Source: Methylobacterium sp. J-088 (GTDB taxonomy: Bacteria > Pseudomonadota > Alphaproteobacteria > Rhizobiales > Beijerinckiaceae). Taken from it: 34,370 bases of DNA. The stretch is taken from contig NZ_JAKSYH010000061.1 of the NCBI RefSeq assembly GCF_022829295.1, positions 1-34,370 on the forward strand, given 5' to 3'. The position numbers and the translations under genes were made by a program. Shown here one piece after another: positions 8,129-16,344 of the stretch (positions are counted from its first letter, which is position 1; every line of letters begins with the position of its first letter). The notes under the pieces are model-generated. The model worked only from the letters and a program-made list of their open reading frames with translations, did no database searches and was not told where the DNA came from.

Positions 8129-8860
8129 TCAGCCGTAGCGATGCAGGCTGGAGCCGTTCCGCTTCAGCCAGGCCTCGGCGTCGTCCACGTTCGGGCAGAG
8201 CTCGCGCAGGAGCGTCCAGAACCGGGGCGAATGGTTCATCTCCCGCAGATGCGCCATCTCGTGGGCGACAAGGTAGTCGAGCACCATCGGCGGGGCCAGG
8301 ATCAGGCGCCACGAGAAGTTCAGTTCGCCGCGCGCCGTGCAGGATCCCCAGCGGCTGCGGGTATCGCGCAGGGTCATGCGGACCGGCCGCTGCCCGAGGC
8401 GCGGCGCGTAGCGCTCGACCGCCTCCGCGAGGTCGAGCCGGGCTTCCCGCGTCAGGAAGTCCCGGATCCGGCGCGCCACGTGGGCGGCCTCGCAGCCGAC
8501 CGCGATCACCGGCTCACCGGCGTCATGCGCGATGCGAACGCCGCCGCGGGTACCCTGCAGACTGACGCGATGCGGCTCGCCGCGCAGCGGGAGCGTCGCG
8601 CCCGGCTCGAAGATCACGCGCTCGGGCAACCGGGCGAGCCGCGCGGCGATCCAACCGGCATGGCTTACCGCGAAACGCTGCGCGGTGTTCACCGCCGTCC
8701 GGCTCGGAAGCGTGATCACCACCTCGCCGGTGGCGGCTGAGACCCGGAGGGTGATGCGGCGCGCGGTCGGGCGCCGCCGGAGCGCGATGCGGAAGCGCGC
8801 GCCCTCGTGCTGGACCTCGAGATGATCTGGATCGGGGCGACGCAGCAGCGCGAGGGGCAT
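8129..8860 (-). CDS. YgjP-type zinc metallopeptidase (M48/SprT-like)
   Basis: A 243-residue protein with the YgjP metallopeptidase-like domain (formerly DUF45). The zinc-binding HEMAH is at residues 200-204, followed by His210 and PRFW, and the family signature SRWGSC is at 169-174. It has no signal peptide, so it acts in the cytoplasm. The natural substrate of this family is not established. The ATG at 8860 gives normal family length, and no strong ribosome site is visible. The next gene upstream, cpaA, is on the same strand 113 bp away. Confidence 0.92.
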   Translation of the reverse strand: MPLALLRRPDPDHLEVQHEGARFRIALRRRPTARRITLRVSAATGEVVITLPSRTAVNTAQRFAVSHAGWIAARLARLPERVIFEPGATLPLRGEPHRVSLQGTRGGVRIAHDAGEPVIAVGCEAAHVARRIRDFLTREARLDLAEAVERYAPRLGQRPVRMTLRDTRSRWGSCTARGELNFSWRLILAPPMVLDYLVAHEMAHLREMNHSPRFWTLLRELCPNVDDAEAWLKRNGSSLHRYG

Positions 8861-8973
8861 GCCCGACTTCTAGCGAGGGTCGAACCGGGGCTCCAGATCC
8901 CTGATCCCGGAATCGAAGCGGGCCGGAGATATCCCCCGGCCGCGGCCTCCACGGATGTCCGGCGCGCGGCGCC

Positions 8974-9525
8974 TCAGCCAGCGAGTGCCCGGCTCCAGAC
9001 CTCCGTTTCGGGGAGGACCAGGAGGGCGGCGGCAGCCAGGGCGATACCGTAGGGAATGCCGGTCTTCGCATCGTGCAGATGCAGGGCGAACGGCATGCGC
9101 GCGATGCGCATAGGCAGCGGATGTGCGCGCGCGAACAGAATGCCCAGCGTCAGGGCGCCGCCGAGGAGCGATGCGACGAGGAGATAATCGCCCAACCCGT
9201 CGAAGCCGAGCCACAGGGCCGTCGCGGCCGCGAGCTTGGCATCGCCGCCGCCGATAATGCCGAAGGCGAACAGCGTGAAGGTCGCCACGAGGATCGCGGC
9301 CCCCGAACCCAGGTGGAAGCCGATCTCGGTCCAGCTCATCGGGCCCGTCACCGCGAGCACCGCGAAGCCCGCCACCAGGGCGAGCGAAATGCGGTTCGGG
9401 ATCAGCATGGTCAGGAGATCGCTCGCTGCGGCGTAGGCCATCAGGAACGGAAACAGCACGAGCAGGCCGAAGCCTGCCAATCCCAGACTCGCTATCGGAT
9501 AACTTGCGACGCCTGCACCGATCAT
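8974..9525 (-). CDS. cpaA: Prepilin peptidase of the Tad pilus
   Basis: An A24-type aspartic peptidase (CpaA/TadV) that cleaves the leader of Flp prepilins at the inner membrane. The 183 residues form about six membrane segments. The two catalytic aspartates are visible: Asp36 in SDLLTMLIPN and Asp95 in the GGGDAK motif. Like other TadV proteins it lacks the methylase domain of PilD. It lies downstream of the flp pilin gene on the same strand, with a 179-bp gap that holds a GC-rich hairpin (9635-9661). Its substrate is very likely the neighbouring Flp pilin. No other Tad machinery genes (ATPase, TadB/C) are in the window. Confidence 0.9.
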   Translation of the reverse strand: MIGAGVASYPIASLGLAGFGLLVLFPFLMAYAAASDLLTMLIPNRISLALVAGFAVLAVTGPMSWTEIGFHLGSGAAILVATFTLFAFGIIGGGDAKLAAATALWLGFDGLGDYLLVASLLGGALTLGILFARAHPLPMRIARMPFALHLHDAKTGIPYGIALAAAALLVLPETEVWSRALAG

Positions 9526-9634
9526 CTCGGGGCCAACCTACGATGCTGATTGCCGGAAATGGCACGGGGCCGGAACCACCCGACCCTCGGAAGTCGTCTC
9601 TTCCCGTGACGGCCGCGGCGGCCGGTCGAGGGAG

Positions 9635-9661
9635 CCCCCGCCGGCTCACGCGCGACGGGGG
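9635..9661 (-). other. GC-rich hairpin between flp and cpaA
   Basis: CCCCCG at 9635-9640 can pair with CGGGGG at 9656-9661, with further partial pairing outside. There is no following T-run, so this is not a standard terminator. It could partly separate expression of the abundant pilin from the low-abundance peptidase, which is inference only. Confidence 0.3.
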
Positions 9662-9704
9662 CGGCTCGGACCTGCCGCAGATCGTGGCCGTAAGGTTCGA
9701 CTTT

Positions 9705-9869
9705 TTACTGCAGGTTGCCGGAGATCTGGGTGAATTTGGCGGTCAGGTTGGTGCCGAGAGTCCGCAGAGCGGTGATGATGGCAACCGCCACCAGGGCCGC
9801 GATCATGCCGTACTCGATGGCGGTGGCGCCGGACTCGTCAGAAGCGAAACGGTTGAACAGGCTCTTCAT
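9705..9869 (-). CDS. flp: Flp-type pilin
   Basis: A 54-residue Flp/Fap pilin, the structural subunit of the Tad pilus. A short basic leader ends at Gly14, and the predicted mature protein starts ATAIEYGMIAALVAVAIITA, with the diagnostic Glu at +5 and Tyr at +6 and a single hydrophobic helix. CpaA encoded downstream would cut between Gly14 and Ala15. I use the ATG at 9869, preceded by AAGGA nine bases upstream; the frame also allows a start at 9890. The gene is AT-richer than its neighbours at the 5' end, and its upstream region holds a long nested palindrome (9892-10010). Confidence 0.93.
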   Translation of the reverse strand: MKSLFNRFASDESGATAIEYGMIAALVAVAIITALRTLGTNLTAKFTQISGNLQ

Positions 9870-9891
9870 GAGGGACGATCCTTCGATCAAT

Positions 9892-10010
9892 TCGGTGCGA
9901 CCAAAACTTACGCGATGACCGACGAAGAATTTTCAGGTCTCGATCGGCGGCTCGCACAACCTGCCGATTTCGCCTTGAAAATCGGTTAAACTCGATTTTG
10001 GTCGCACCGA
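9892..10010. promoter_or_regulatory. 119-bp nested palindrome upstream of flp
   Basis: The outer arms TCGGTGCGACCAAAA (9892-9906) and its exact reverse complement (9996-10010) are 15 bp long. Inside them ATTTTCA (9929-9935) pairs with TGAAAAT (9976-9982), and ATCGGC (9943-9948) pairs with GCCGAT (9963-9968), with equal 7-nt gaps between the last two pairs on each side. The left arm lies 23 bp before the flp start codon. It could be a pair of operator sites, a long RNA hairpin, or a small mobile element (MITE) with 15-bp terminal repeats; no flanking target duplication is evident. The remaining gap to 10187 shows nothing else I can name. Confidence 0.55.
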
Positions 10011-10187
10011 TATCTTCAGCCGACGCCAGCGTGGTGAAGGTTCGGTTTCGGGGATCGGCCGCGGATCCCGGCATCGCGCGTCGAACCGGGGACTTGGACG
10101 TGCTTAGCGCTTCCTTCACCCGTGTCGCGTATCCACAGGTGCCGGGCGGAGGACCGTCCACCGACCGCTTCCTCGCGAGCCTCTTCG

Positions 10188-10673
10188 ATGCACCGCACCC
10201 TGCCGCATGCGGGCCGAGCCGGCCTCCTCCTCTTGATGATGGGCGGAGCGGCGGTGGCCGGCCAGCCCGAGCCGCTGCCGGTGGTGACCGTGCTGGTCGA
10301 TAACGCCAAAGTGATCCGGCTGCCGGAGAAGACCACGACCGTGATCGTCGGAAATCCGATCATCGCGGAAGTCACGCCGCAGAAGAACGGCGTGCTCGTG
10401 CTCACCGGCAAAAGCTTCGGCTCGACCAACCTGATCGCCCTCGACAATGCCGGCGCAATGATCGCCGAAACGATGATCCGCGTGGAGGCATCGCGCGACT
10501 CGACCATCACGGTCCAGCGCGGGTTGGACCGGGAGTCCCTGTCCTGCACGCCGAACTGCCAGCCCGCCGTCCAGCTCGGTGACGCGGCGAAATACTTCGA
10601 CGCTAACAGTGGCCAAGCGGATTCCCGGCGCAAGCTCGCCACGAGCAGTGCGGCGCCAGCGGGCGATCGCTGA
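10188..10673 (+). CDS. CpaC N-terminal-domain pilus assembly protein
   Basis: A 162-residue exported protein with only the N-terminal domain of CpaC/RcpA secretins (pilus assembly N-terminal, PF13629-like; about residues 33-98: VTVLVDNAKVIRLPEK, then VIVGNPIIAEV and VLVLTGKSFGSTNLIALD). A signal peptide (LLLLMMGGAAVAG) precedes it. The secretin pore domain is absent, so it cannot form an outer-membrane channel itself; it may assist Tad pilus assembly in the periplasm. The frame extends to a GTG at 10122, but the ATG at 10188 puts the signal peptide properly at the N-terminus. It is divergent from flp across the nested palindrome. Confidence 0.85.
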   Translation: MHRTLPHAGRAGLLLLMMGGAAVAGQPEPLPVVTVLVDNAKVIRLPEKTTTVIVGNPIIAEVTPQKNGVLVLTGKSFGSTNLIALDNAGAMIAETMIRVEASRDSTITVQRGLDRESLSCTPNCQPAVQLGDAAKYFDANSGQADSRRKLATSSAAPAGDR

Positions 10674-10774
10674 TGGCCGACGACACCACGCTCCCGTTCA
10701 GGCAGGATCGTCCGTAGGGTCGCCGGTCCCTCAAGGGTCCGGGCGGCCGGGACAGGGAAAGGAGATCCGGGCCG

Positions 10775-11422
10775 ATGACAGCCGTGACGCACCACCCACT
10801 GCCGCATGCCGTCGATCCCGGCCTGCTCACCGCCCTGCGCGGGGTCGCCACGGCGACGATCAGCGACTGCCTCGACCGCATGCCGGTTCTGGCGGGTCTG
10901 CGGCCATTCCATCGCGGCGGCCAGCTGATCGGCACGGCCTTCACGGTGCAGGTTCGGGCGGGTGACAATCTCGCCATCCATCAGGCGCTCGAGGCGGCCC
11001 GTCGCGGGGACGTGATCGTGGTCGATGGCGGCGGGGACACGAGCCGGGCCCTCGTGGGTGACATCATGAAGACGATCGCGGAGACCCGCGGCATCGCAGG
11101 CTTCGTCATCGATGGGGCAGTGCGGGACATCGAGGCCTTCGCCAGCTCCGATTTCCCCTGCTACGCCCGCACCGCGACGCCGCGCGGCCCGTTCAAGACG
11201 GGACCCGGCGCGACCAATCTGCCGGTCAGCATCGGCGGCTGGACGGTGACCCCGGGCGACGTGGTGGTGGGCGATGCGGACGGGGTCGTCACCTTCCCGC
11301 CCGGAATCGTCCCGAGCCTGCGCGAGGCGGTATGCGCGCAGGCGGCCCGGGAGGCGGACGTCCTCGCGCTGATCCGGTCCGGCCGCTACGACGGACGCTA
11401 CGCCCGGCCCGCGAACGGCTGA
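10775..11422 (+). CDS. RraA-like aldolase/decarboxylase
   Basis: A 215-residue RraA-family protein. The family active-site pattern G-D-X20-R-D is present (Gly95-Asp96 to Arg117-Asp118), as in 4-hydroxy-4-methyl-2-oxoglutarate / 4-carboxy-4-hydroxy-2-oxoadipate aldolases with oxaloacetate decarboxylase activity. This makes a class II divalent-metal pyruvate aldolase more likely than a true RNase E regulator. The GDVVVGDADGVV stretch near residue 161 is also typical. AAGGAGA about ten bases upstream supports the ATG. No aromatic-degradation genes are adjacent, so the substrate is open. Confidence 0.88.
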   Translation: MTAVTHHPLPHAVDPGLLTALRGVATATISDCLDRMPVLAGLRPFHRGGQLIGTAFTVQVRAGDNLAIHQALEAARRGDVIVVDGGGDTSRALVGDIMKTIAETRGIAGFVIDGAVRDIEAFASSDFPCYARTATPRGPFKTGPGATNLPVSIGGWTVTPGDVVVGDADGVVTFPPGIVPSLREAVCAQAAREADVLALIRSGRYDGRYARPANG

Positions 11423-11515
11423 GGCGGTCGGGCGGAACAGCCTGATCTTCACCGGGACATCCGGGGTTTCCGGTCCGGACTTGCCGGCCGGACCGCCCCG
11501 TTGGACGATGCCGCC

Positions 11516-12190
11516 ATGGATTCCAGACTCCTCACCTACGCCATCGGCGACGTCCACGGCTGCTCGGCCCTGCTCGACGCGTTGCTGGAGCGGATCGCCG
11601 GCCATGCCGGCGACCGCGCTCACAAGCTCGTCTTCCTGGGGGACTACATCGACCGCGGCCCCGACAGCGCGGGGGTGCTGCGCACCCTCAGCCGCCTCTG
11701 CTGGGCCGAGCCGGAGCGCGTCACCTGCCTGATGGGCAATCACGAGCGTATGCTGCTCGATGCGCTCCACACGCCGCAGGCCGCCGAGCGATGGCTATAC
11801 AATGGCGGCGACGCGACGCTCGACGCGTTCGGCGCGCACGAGGTCGCCGACCTGCCGCGCGACACCCTCGACTGGATCGAGGCCCTGCCGACCCTGCACG
11901 CCGACGCGGCACGCTGGTACGTCCATGCCGGCTTCCGGCCGGGGGCCGAGATTCCGGATCCGGACGAGCACAACCGGCTCTGGATCCGCGAGCCGTTCCT
12001 GGAGGGCGACCACGACTTCGAACGGCACGTGGTGCACGGACACACGCCCCAGCGCAACGGCCGCCCGGAACGGCGCAGGTTTCGGACGAATCTCGACACC
12101 GGCGCGGTCTATGGCGGCGCACTGACGGCCGGAGTCTTTTCCGAGCTGCAGGGACCGGCGGTGGATTTTCTGCAGGTGAGAGCGGCTTGA
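11516..12190 (+). CDS. PPP-family metallophosphatase
   Basis: A 224-residue serine/threonine-type protein phosphatase or diadenosine tetraphosphatase-like enzyme. All metal-binding motifs of the PPP superfamily are present: GDVHG (11-15), GDYIDRG (42-48), GNHE (74-77), and histidines at 137 and in HVVHGHTP (171-178). It is cytoplasmic. The frame can begin at a TTG (11501), but the ATG at 11516 places the GDVHG motif at the usual distance. The real substrate (phosphoprotein, Ap4A or other) cannot be decided from sequence. It follows the RraA-like gene by about 90 bp on the same strand. Confidence 0.88.
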   Translation: MDSRLLTYAIGDVHGCSALLDALLERIAGHAGDRAHKLVFLGDYIDRGPDSAGVLRTLSRLCWAEPERVTCLMGNHERMLLDALHTPQAAERWLYNGGDATLDAFGAHEVADLPRDTLDWIEALPTLHADAARWYVHAGFRPGAEIPDPDEHNRLWIREPFLEGDHDFERHVVHGHTPQRNGRPERRRFRTNLDTGAVYGGALTAGVFSELQGPAVDFLQVRAA

Positions 12191-12510
12191 TTGAGCCTTA
12201 TCGGGCTGGAACCGGGCCGTGGCCGTTTTCGGGCTTCGGCTGACTGTCGGGCCGGTGGCGGACTCATGAGGTCAGCCAGACGCGCGCCGTTTCCCGGACA
12301 GGAGGAGCGACAGCGAAGCCTGGTACGAGAGCCATCATGCGAAGCGCCGCATCACAGCGGGCACAGGTCGATCCAGATCGACGCTTCGCGACGTCGTGTG
12401 CTCGAATCGCGGGTCGCATTTGCTCCGAGCGCCCAAGAAAAGGGCCGTGTCAACCGACGCGACGCGATACGTCAGACCGGACCACACGACTGGACAGAGG
12501 GCCCGTCAGC
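12191..12510. other. 320-bp gap without a recognised gene
   Basis: Open frames cross this gap on the plus strand but run on as antisense into DUF423 and engB and have no recognisable protein. A plus-strand GGAGGAG (about 12301) precedes an ATG at 12337, but the reading frame does not look like coding sequence. On the minus strand there is a good -35 (TTGACA, about 12445-12450) without a matching -10. I see no terminator with a T-run for either flanking gene. Confidence 0.4.
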
Positions 12511-12888
12511 TCAGGCCCGCACCGGCACCAGCGCGCACAGCATCCCCGCGAGCCAACCGCCCATCAGCGCGAAACCGCCGGTGGGGGCCGCCATCGGGAA
12601 GAGCGGATGCTGGAGCCACGTGCGCACCGCGAGGTCGCCGCAGAACAGGATCAGGCCGAGGACCAGCAGTCCCCCCGCCACCCTGGCGAGACCCGGCCGC
12701 GCCAGCCCGGCGGCACCGAGCCCGATCAAGGCCAGGATCGCGGGGGCGTGGAACAGCAGGAACTGCGCCGCCGTCTTCAGGGAGTCGGCCCCGGGGATGT
12801 GCGCGGCGGCGGCGCTGAGCGCGACCCCGAGCAGACCGGCGAGGCAGGCGAGCGCAACGAGCGCGCGGTCGATCCCCGAAGGCCTCAC
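12511..12888 (-). CDS. DUF423 membrane protein
   Basis: A 125-residue inner-membrane protein of the DUF423 (YgdD/TMEM256-like) family, function unknown, with four predicted membrane helices. Family features are the AAAHIPGADSLKTAAQFLLFH loop-helix near residue 27 and GDLAVRTW followed by PTGGFALMGGWLAG near the end. Its ATG overlaps the engB stop by four bases, so it is the last gene of the rpmH-rnpA-yidC-engB transcription unit and translationally coupled. Confidence 0.88.
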   Translation of the reverse strand: MRPSGIDRALVALACLAGLLGVALSAAAAHIPGADSLKTAAQFLLFHAPAILALIGLGAAGLARPGLARVAGGLLVLGLILFCGDLAVRTWLQHPLFPMAAPTGGFALMGGWLAGMLCALVPVRA

Positions 12889-13538
12889 GCGCCGCGCTCC
12901 ACCAGAAGCTTGGCGATCGCCGCTCGCAGCTCCGGCACGCCGGCATCGTCTCGGCTCGACGTCAGGATCACCTGCGGATAGGCGGCCGGGCGCTTGGCGA
13001 GCCCCGCCTCGATCCCGGCGATGCGGGCGGCGACTTCGCCCTTCTTGAGGGAGTCCCCCTTGGTCAGCACGACCTGATAGCTCACCGCGGCCTTGTCGAG
13101 CCCGTCAAGCACGTCGGTGTCGATCGACTTGAAGCCGTGCCGGGCGTCGATCAGCATGAACACCCGGGCAAGGTTGGCCCGACCTTTCAGGTAGGCATGG
13201 ATCAGCCGGGTCCAGGCCTCGACCTTGGCCTTCTCGACCGCCGCGTAGCCGTAGCCGGGCATGTCCACCAGCGACAGGCGCTCGCCGATCCGGAAGAAGT
13301 TGAGCTGCTGCGTCCGCCCCGGCGTGTGCGAGGTCCGTGCCAGGGTGTTCCGCCCGGTGAGCGCGTTGATCAGGCTCGATTTGCCGACATTCGAGCGGCC
13401 CGCGAAGGCGATCTCAACACCCTCCATCGGCGGCAGCCGATCGAGAATCTGGGCGGCCGCGTAGAAGTCGGCGGCGCCGGCAAAGAGCAGGCGGCCGGCC
13501 TCGGTGAGGTCGACCGCGTCGTCGTTTGGTTCGGTCAC
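12885..13538 (-). CDS. engB: Ribosome biogenesis GTPase EngB/YsxC/YihA
   Basis: A 217-residue GTPase needed for assembly of the 50S subunit. The G motifs are clear: G1 GRSNVGKSS (47-55), a switch I threonine in HTPGRTQQ, G3 DMPGYG (92-97), G4 TKGD (159-162) and a G5-like TSSRDD near 193. Length is typical. It follows yidC by about 40 bp and overlaps DUF423 by four bases. This position after yidC is usual in alphaproteobacteria. Confidence 0.96.
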   Translation of the reverse strand: MTEPNDDAVDLTEAGRLLFAGAADFYAAAQILDRLPPMEGVEIAFAGRSNVGKSSLINALTGRNTLARTSHTPGRTQQLNFFRIGERLSLVDMPGYGYAAVEKAKVEAWTRLIHAYLKGRANLARVFMLIDARHGFKSIDTDVLDGLDKAAVSYQVVLTKGDSLKKGEVAARIAGIEAGLAKRPAAYPQVILTSSRDDAGVPELRAAIAKLLVERGA

Positions 13539-13579
13539 GATGTGTCGTCCGTCAGCTGTTGCCGGTCAGCCCTGGCCCG

Positions 13580-15436
13580 TCAGCTCTTCGTCGCAGCTGT
13601 CTTGGTGCCACCGCGCCGGAACGTCGATCGCAGGTTGTCCCACAACTCAACCTTCACGCCGTTGCGGCGCATGATGATGTATTGCTGCGTCACCGACAGA
13701 GTGTTGTTCCAGGCCCAGTAGATCACGAGGCCGGCGGGGAACGAGCCCAGCATGAAGGTGAACACGATCGGCATGAAGGTGAAGATCTGCGCCTGGACCG
13801 GGTCCGGCGGCGCGGGATTCATCTTCATCTGCACGAACATGGTCACGCCCATGATCAGCGGCCAGACGCCCAGATGGACGAAGTCGGGCGCCGGGAAGGG
13901 CAGCAGGCCGAACAGGTTGACGATGCTCGTCGGATCCGGCGCTGCGAGATCGTGGATCCAGCCGAAGAACGGCGCGTGGCGCATCTCGATGGTGATGAAC
14001 AGCACCTTGTAGAGCGCGAAGAAGACCGGGATCTGGATCAGCACCGGCCAGCAGCCAGCGACCGGGTTGATCTTCTCCTTCTTGTACAGCTCCATCGTGG
14101 CCTGTTGCTGCTTCATGCGGTCGTCCTTGTACCGCTCGCGGATGGCGGCCATCTCCGGCTGCACGGCCTTCATCTTGGCCATGGAGACGTAGGACCGGTT
14201 CGCGATCGGCAGGAACAGCAGCTTCAGGCAGAAGGTCACCACCAGGATCGAGACGCCGAAATTGCCGAACAGGTGGTAGAAGAAGTCCAGCGCCCGGAAC
14301 ATCGGCTTGGTGATGAAGAAGAACCAGCCCCAATCGATCATCAGATCGAAGTGCTTGATGCCGAGGTCCTTCTCGTAGCCGTTGATGACGTTGACTTCCT
14401 TGGCGCCGGCGAACAGCCGCTGCGTCGCGGTCGCCGAGGCGCCGGCCGCGAGGTTCACGGCGTCGCCGCGCACGCTGGCCTGATAGACGTTGGTGGTGCC
14501 GTCGGTCCGGTCGGTGAAGGCACCGGTATAGGGCGTGTCCTGATCGGGGATCGCGGCCGCCGCCCAGTACTTGTCGGTGATGCCGACGAAGCCGCCGCTC
14601 ACGCCGGTCCAGGCCTTGCCTTTGGTGTTGGCGCCACCGTAGGCGCCCTCCTTGGCAAGCTTGTCGTAGGTGAGTTCCTGCAGGCCGTCGTTGCCGAGAT
14701 AGCCGATCATGCCCTCGTGCAGGACGTAGTAGCCCTGAGTGTGCGGCTTACCCCAGCGGGAGACGAGGCTGTACGGGTAGAGAGTGATCGCACCCGAGCC
14801 CTTGTTCTCGACCTCGTCGCGGATCGTGAACATGTACTTGTCGTCGACTGCGATGATTCGCTTGAAGACGAGGCCGGCGCCGTTGTCCCAGGTCAGGGTC
14901 ACCGGCATGCCGGGGGAGAGCGTCTTGCCGTCGCTGGTCCAGAGGGTGTCGTTGGTGGGCAGCGGCCCGGCATTCGCACCGACCCAACCGAACTCGGCGT
15001 AATAGGGCGTCTCGGTCCCAGCCGGCGAGAACAGAACGATCTCGGGGCTCTTGGGATCGATGGTCTCATGGTAGTTCTTCAGCGACACGTCGTCGACGCG
15101 GCCGCCCTTGAGGGCGATCGATCCCGAGATCGCCGGGGTCTCGATGCGGATGCGCGGCGAGCGGGTCAGAGCCGCCTCACGGGAGACCGGGCCACCCTGC
15201 GCGGTCGGCAGCGTGCCGGGGACCGGCGCGGCCGGGCCGCCCTCCTTCGGGGATGGCGAGGGCACGCCGTCCGGGGTCACGCCCGGGGGCTGCTGCTGTT
15301 GCTGCGCGGCCTTGTTCTGAGCCTCGATCAGCCGCTGCTGCTCCACGCGCGGACCGGCCACGAAGTACTGCCACCCGAGCAGCACCAGCAGCGACAGGCC
15401 GATGGCCACGAACATGTTCGTCTTGTCATTGCCCAT
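13580..15436 (-). CDS. yidC: Membrane protein insertase YidC
   Basis: An Oxa1-family insertase that places and folds inner-membrane proteins with or without SecYEG. The N-terminal anchor ([20 protein letters not shown], residues 9-28) is followed by a Gln/Pro-rich linker, a large periplasmic beta domain (about 90-350) and the conserved C-terminal insertase domain (from about 365), with five membrane segments, the charged cytoplasmic loop ([10 protein letters not shown] to [11 protein letters not shown]) and [14 protein letters not shown] choose the ATG at 15436 (MGNDKTNMF), which gives 618 residues and the usual N-terminus; the frame stays open to 15490. It overlaps the end of rnpA by 11 bp. 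Confidence 0.97.
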   Translation of the reverse strand: MGNDKTNMFVAIGLSLLVLLGWQYFVAGPRVEQQRLIEAQNKAAQQQQQPPGVTPDGVPSPSPKEGGPAAPVPGTLPTAQGGPVSREAALTRSPRIRIETPAISGSIALKGGRVDDVSLKNYHETIDPKSPEIVLFSPAGTETPYYAEFGWVGANAGPLPTNDTLWTSDGKTLSPGMPVTLTWDNGAGLVFKRIIAVDDKYMFTIRDEVENKGSGAITLYPYSLVSRWGKPHTQGYYVLHEGMIGYLGNDGLQELTYDKLAKEGAYGGANTKGKAWTGVSGGFVGITDKYWAAAAIPDQDTPYTGAFTDRTDGTTNVYQASVRGDAVNLAAGASATATQRLFAGAKEVNVINGYEKDLGIKHFDLMIDWGWFFFITKPMFRALDFFYHLFGNFGVSILVVTFCLKLLFLPIANRSYVSMAKMKAVQPEMAAIRERYKDDRMKQQQATMELYKKEKINPVAGCWPVLIQIPVFFALYKVLFITIEMRHAPFFGWIHDLAAPDPTSIVNLFGLLPFPAPDFVHLGVWPLIMGVTMFVQMKMNPAPPDPVQAQIFTFMPIVFTFMLGSFPAGLVIYWAWNNTLSVTQQYIIMRRNGVKVELWDNLRSTFRRGGTKTAATKS

Positions 15437-16022
15437 CAGGGACACCGCCGCACGCGTTCGGAGTGACGTCAGGGCGGACGCCGGTCGCATCGGACCCGCG
15501 CGCGCCTGTGATTCGAGGACCTCTGCCGCGCCCGTACGACGCGCCGATGTCGGCTTGGCCGGACGGCGCGGGCTGGCCCGCCTCGTGCGGGAGAGGTGTG
15601 GTCGTGGAAGGCCGAGTGCCGGATTTGCCGGATCGCTTGCCGAGGCCCTGGCCGGGCGGCCGGGGGGGGGCCGGGCGCGTCACCGTGGGGAGCGCGCGCC
15701 GTAGATCCTCGGCGAGGGTCTCGAACGGCGCATCCAGAGCGGGACGGCGGGCAATCAGCACGATATCGGCTGGCAGGATCGCGAGTTCGCCCGGCAGATC
15801 GGCCGCGACCAGGGCCACGACGGCGCGCAGGCGACGGCGGATGCGGTTGCGCTCCGTCGCGTGGCCGACCCGCTTCGTGATGGTGAAGCCGAGCCGGAGG
15901 CCGGGCGGTCCATCCGCTGCCCGGAGACGGCCCTGGGCGCTCATCCGCTCGGTGTGGAAACGGCGCCCCTCGGCCGCCGCCAGGAAGTCGGGTCGTTTCG
16001 TCAGCCGCTCGATCGTCGCCAT
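15426..16022 (-). CDS. rnpA: Ribonuclease P protein component
   Basis: The protein subunit of RNase P, which helps the catalytic RNA trim tRNA 5' leaders. The basic RNR motif is at residues 55-66 ([12 protein letters not shown]), preceded by [10 protein letters not shown]. The conserved domain ends near residue 115. The reading frame then continues for another 80 or so Pro/Gly/Arg-rich residues to a total of 198, far longer than the usual 110-140. The tail begins at a run of nine C (plus-strand G run 15662-15670) and contains a sequence like the C/T-rich palindromic repeat of this window (about 15581-15607). ATG at 16022 starts at the conserved N-terminus. Confidence 0.93.
   Translation of the reverse strand: MATIERLTKRPDFLAAAEGRRFHTERMSAQGRLRAADGPPGLRLGFTITKRVGHATERNRIRRRLRAVVALVAADLPGELAILPADIVLIARRPALDAPFETLAEDLRRALPTVTRPAPPRPPGQGLGKRSGKSGTRPSTTTPLPHEAGQPAPSGQADIGASYGRGRGPRITGARGSDATGVRPDVTPNACGGVPDGQ
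15581..15607. repeat. Repeat-like sequence in the rnpA tail
   Basis: The plus strand reads GTGCGGGAGAGGTGTGG, close to GTGCGGGAGAGGGTTGG of the intergenic repeat at 31930-31966. Only the right half of the palindrome is well kept. It lies within the C-terminal extension of rnpA. Confidence 0.4.
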
Positions 16023-16083
16023 CGATGGTCCGATCCCGGCCAATCCCATCCCCCGCGGCACGGCCGCGGAGGGCTATCCCGCC

Positions 16084-16218
16084 TTAGGCCGACAGCTTCT
16101 TGCGGCCGTGGGCGCGGCGGCGCGCGATCACCTTGCGGCCACCGGCGGTGGCCATGCGCGCGCGGAAACCGTGGCGGCGCTTACGAACGAGCTTGCTCGG
16201 CTGGTAGGTTCTCTTCAT
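16084..16218 (-). CDS. rpmH: 50S ribosomal protein L34
   Basis: A 44-residue, very basic ribosomal protein. It reads [18 protein letters not shown] at the N-terminus and ends in [12 protein letters not shown], which is the L34 family almost end to end. It lies 61 bp upstream of rnpA on the same strand, the order conserved near the origin region in most bacteria. The leader upstream contains a promoter, a terminator-like hairpin and a second stem close to the start codon (separate entries). Confidence 0.98.
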   Translation of the reverse strand: MKRTYQPSKLVRKRRHGFRARMATAGGRKVIARRRAHGRKKLSA

Positions 16219-16233
16219 GGCACAGAGCCTTCA

Positions 16234-16278
16234 AAGGTCGAGGCGCGCTCGCGGGCAGCCGATGCTGCACTCGACCTT
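16234..16278 (-). promoter_or_regulatory. Nested stem-loop in the rpmH leader
   Basis: AAGGTCGAG (16234-16242) is the exact reverse complement of CTCGACCTT (16270-16278). The loop holds a second stem, GCAGC (16255-16259) with GCTGC (16264-16268). The structure ends about 15 nt before the L34 start codon, leaving the AAGG at 16226-16229 just outside. It could affect translation or processing of the rpmH-rnpA message. Confidence 0.5.
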
Positions 16279-16293
16279 CACGCGTCCTGGTTG

Positions 16294-16327
16294 TTTAAAA
16301 ACACGAAGGGCGCCCAGGCGGGGCGCC
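16294..16327 (-). terminator. Rho-independent terminator or attenuator between apt and rpmH
   Basis: On the minus strand GGCGCCC (from 16327) and GGGCGCC (to 16309) form a 7-bp GC stem with a 5-nt loop, followed by TTCGTGTTTTTAAA. This is a standard intrinsic terminator about 60 bp after the apt stop. A promoter candidate lies between apt and the hairpin, so it may also act on the rpmH transcript. Confidence 0.7.
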
Positions 16328-16344
16328 ACGTCGCGAGTGGCGGG

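Noticed and set aside
12337..12981. Open frame with an upstream GGAGGAG at 12301
   Set aside because: The purine run is too far from the ATG and most of the frame is antisense to DUF423 and engB.
13526..15466. 646-residue open frame antisense to yidC
   Set aside because: The His/Asp/Gly-rich, repetitive composition is typical of the complementary frame of a high-G+C gene; yidC is certain.
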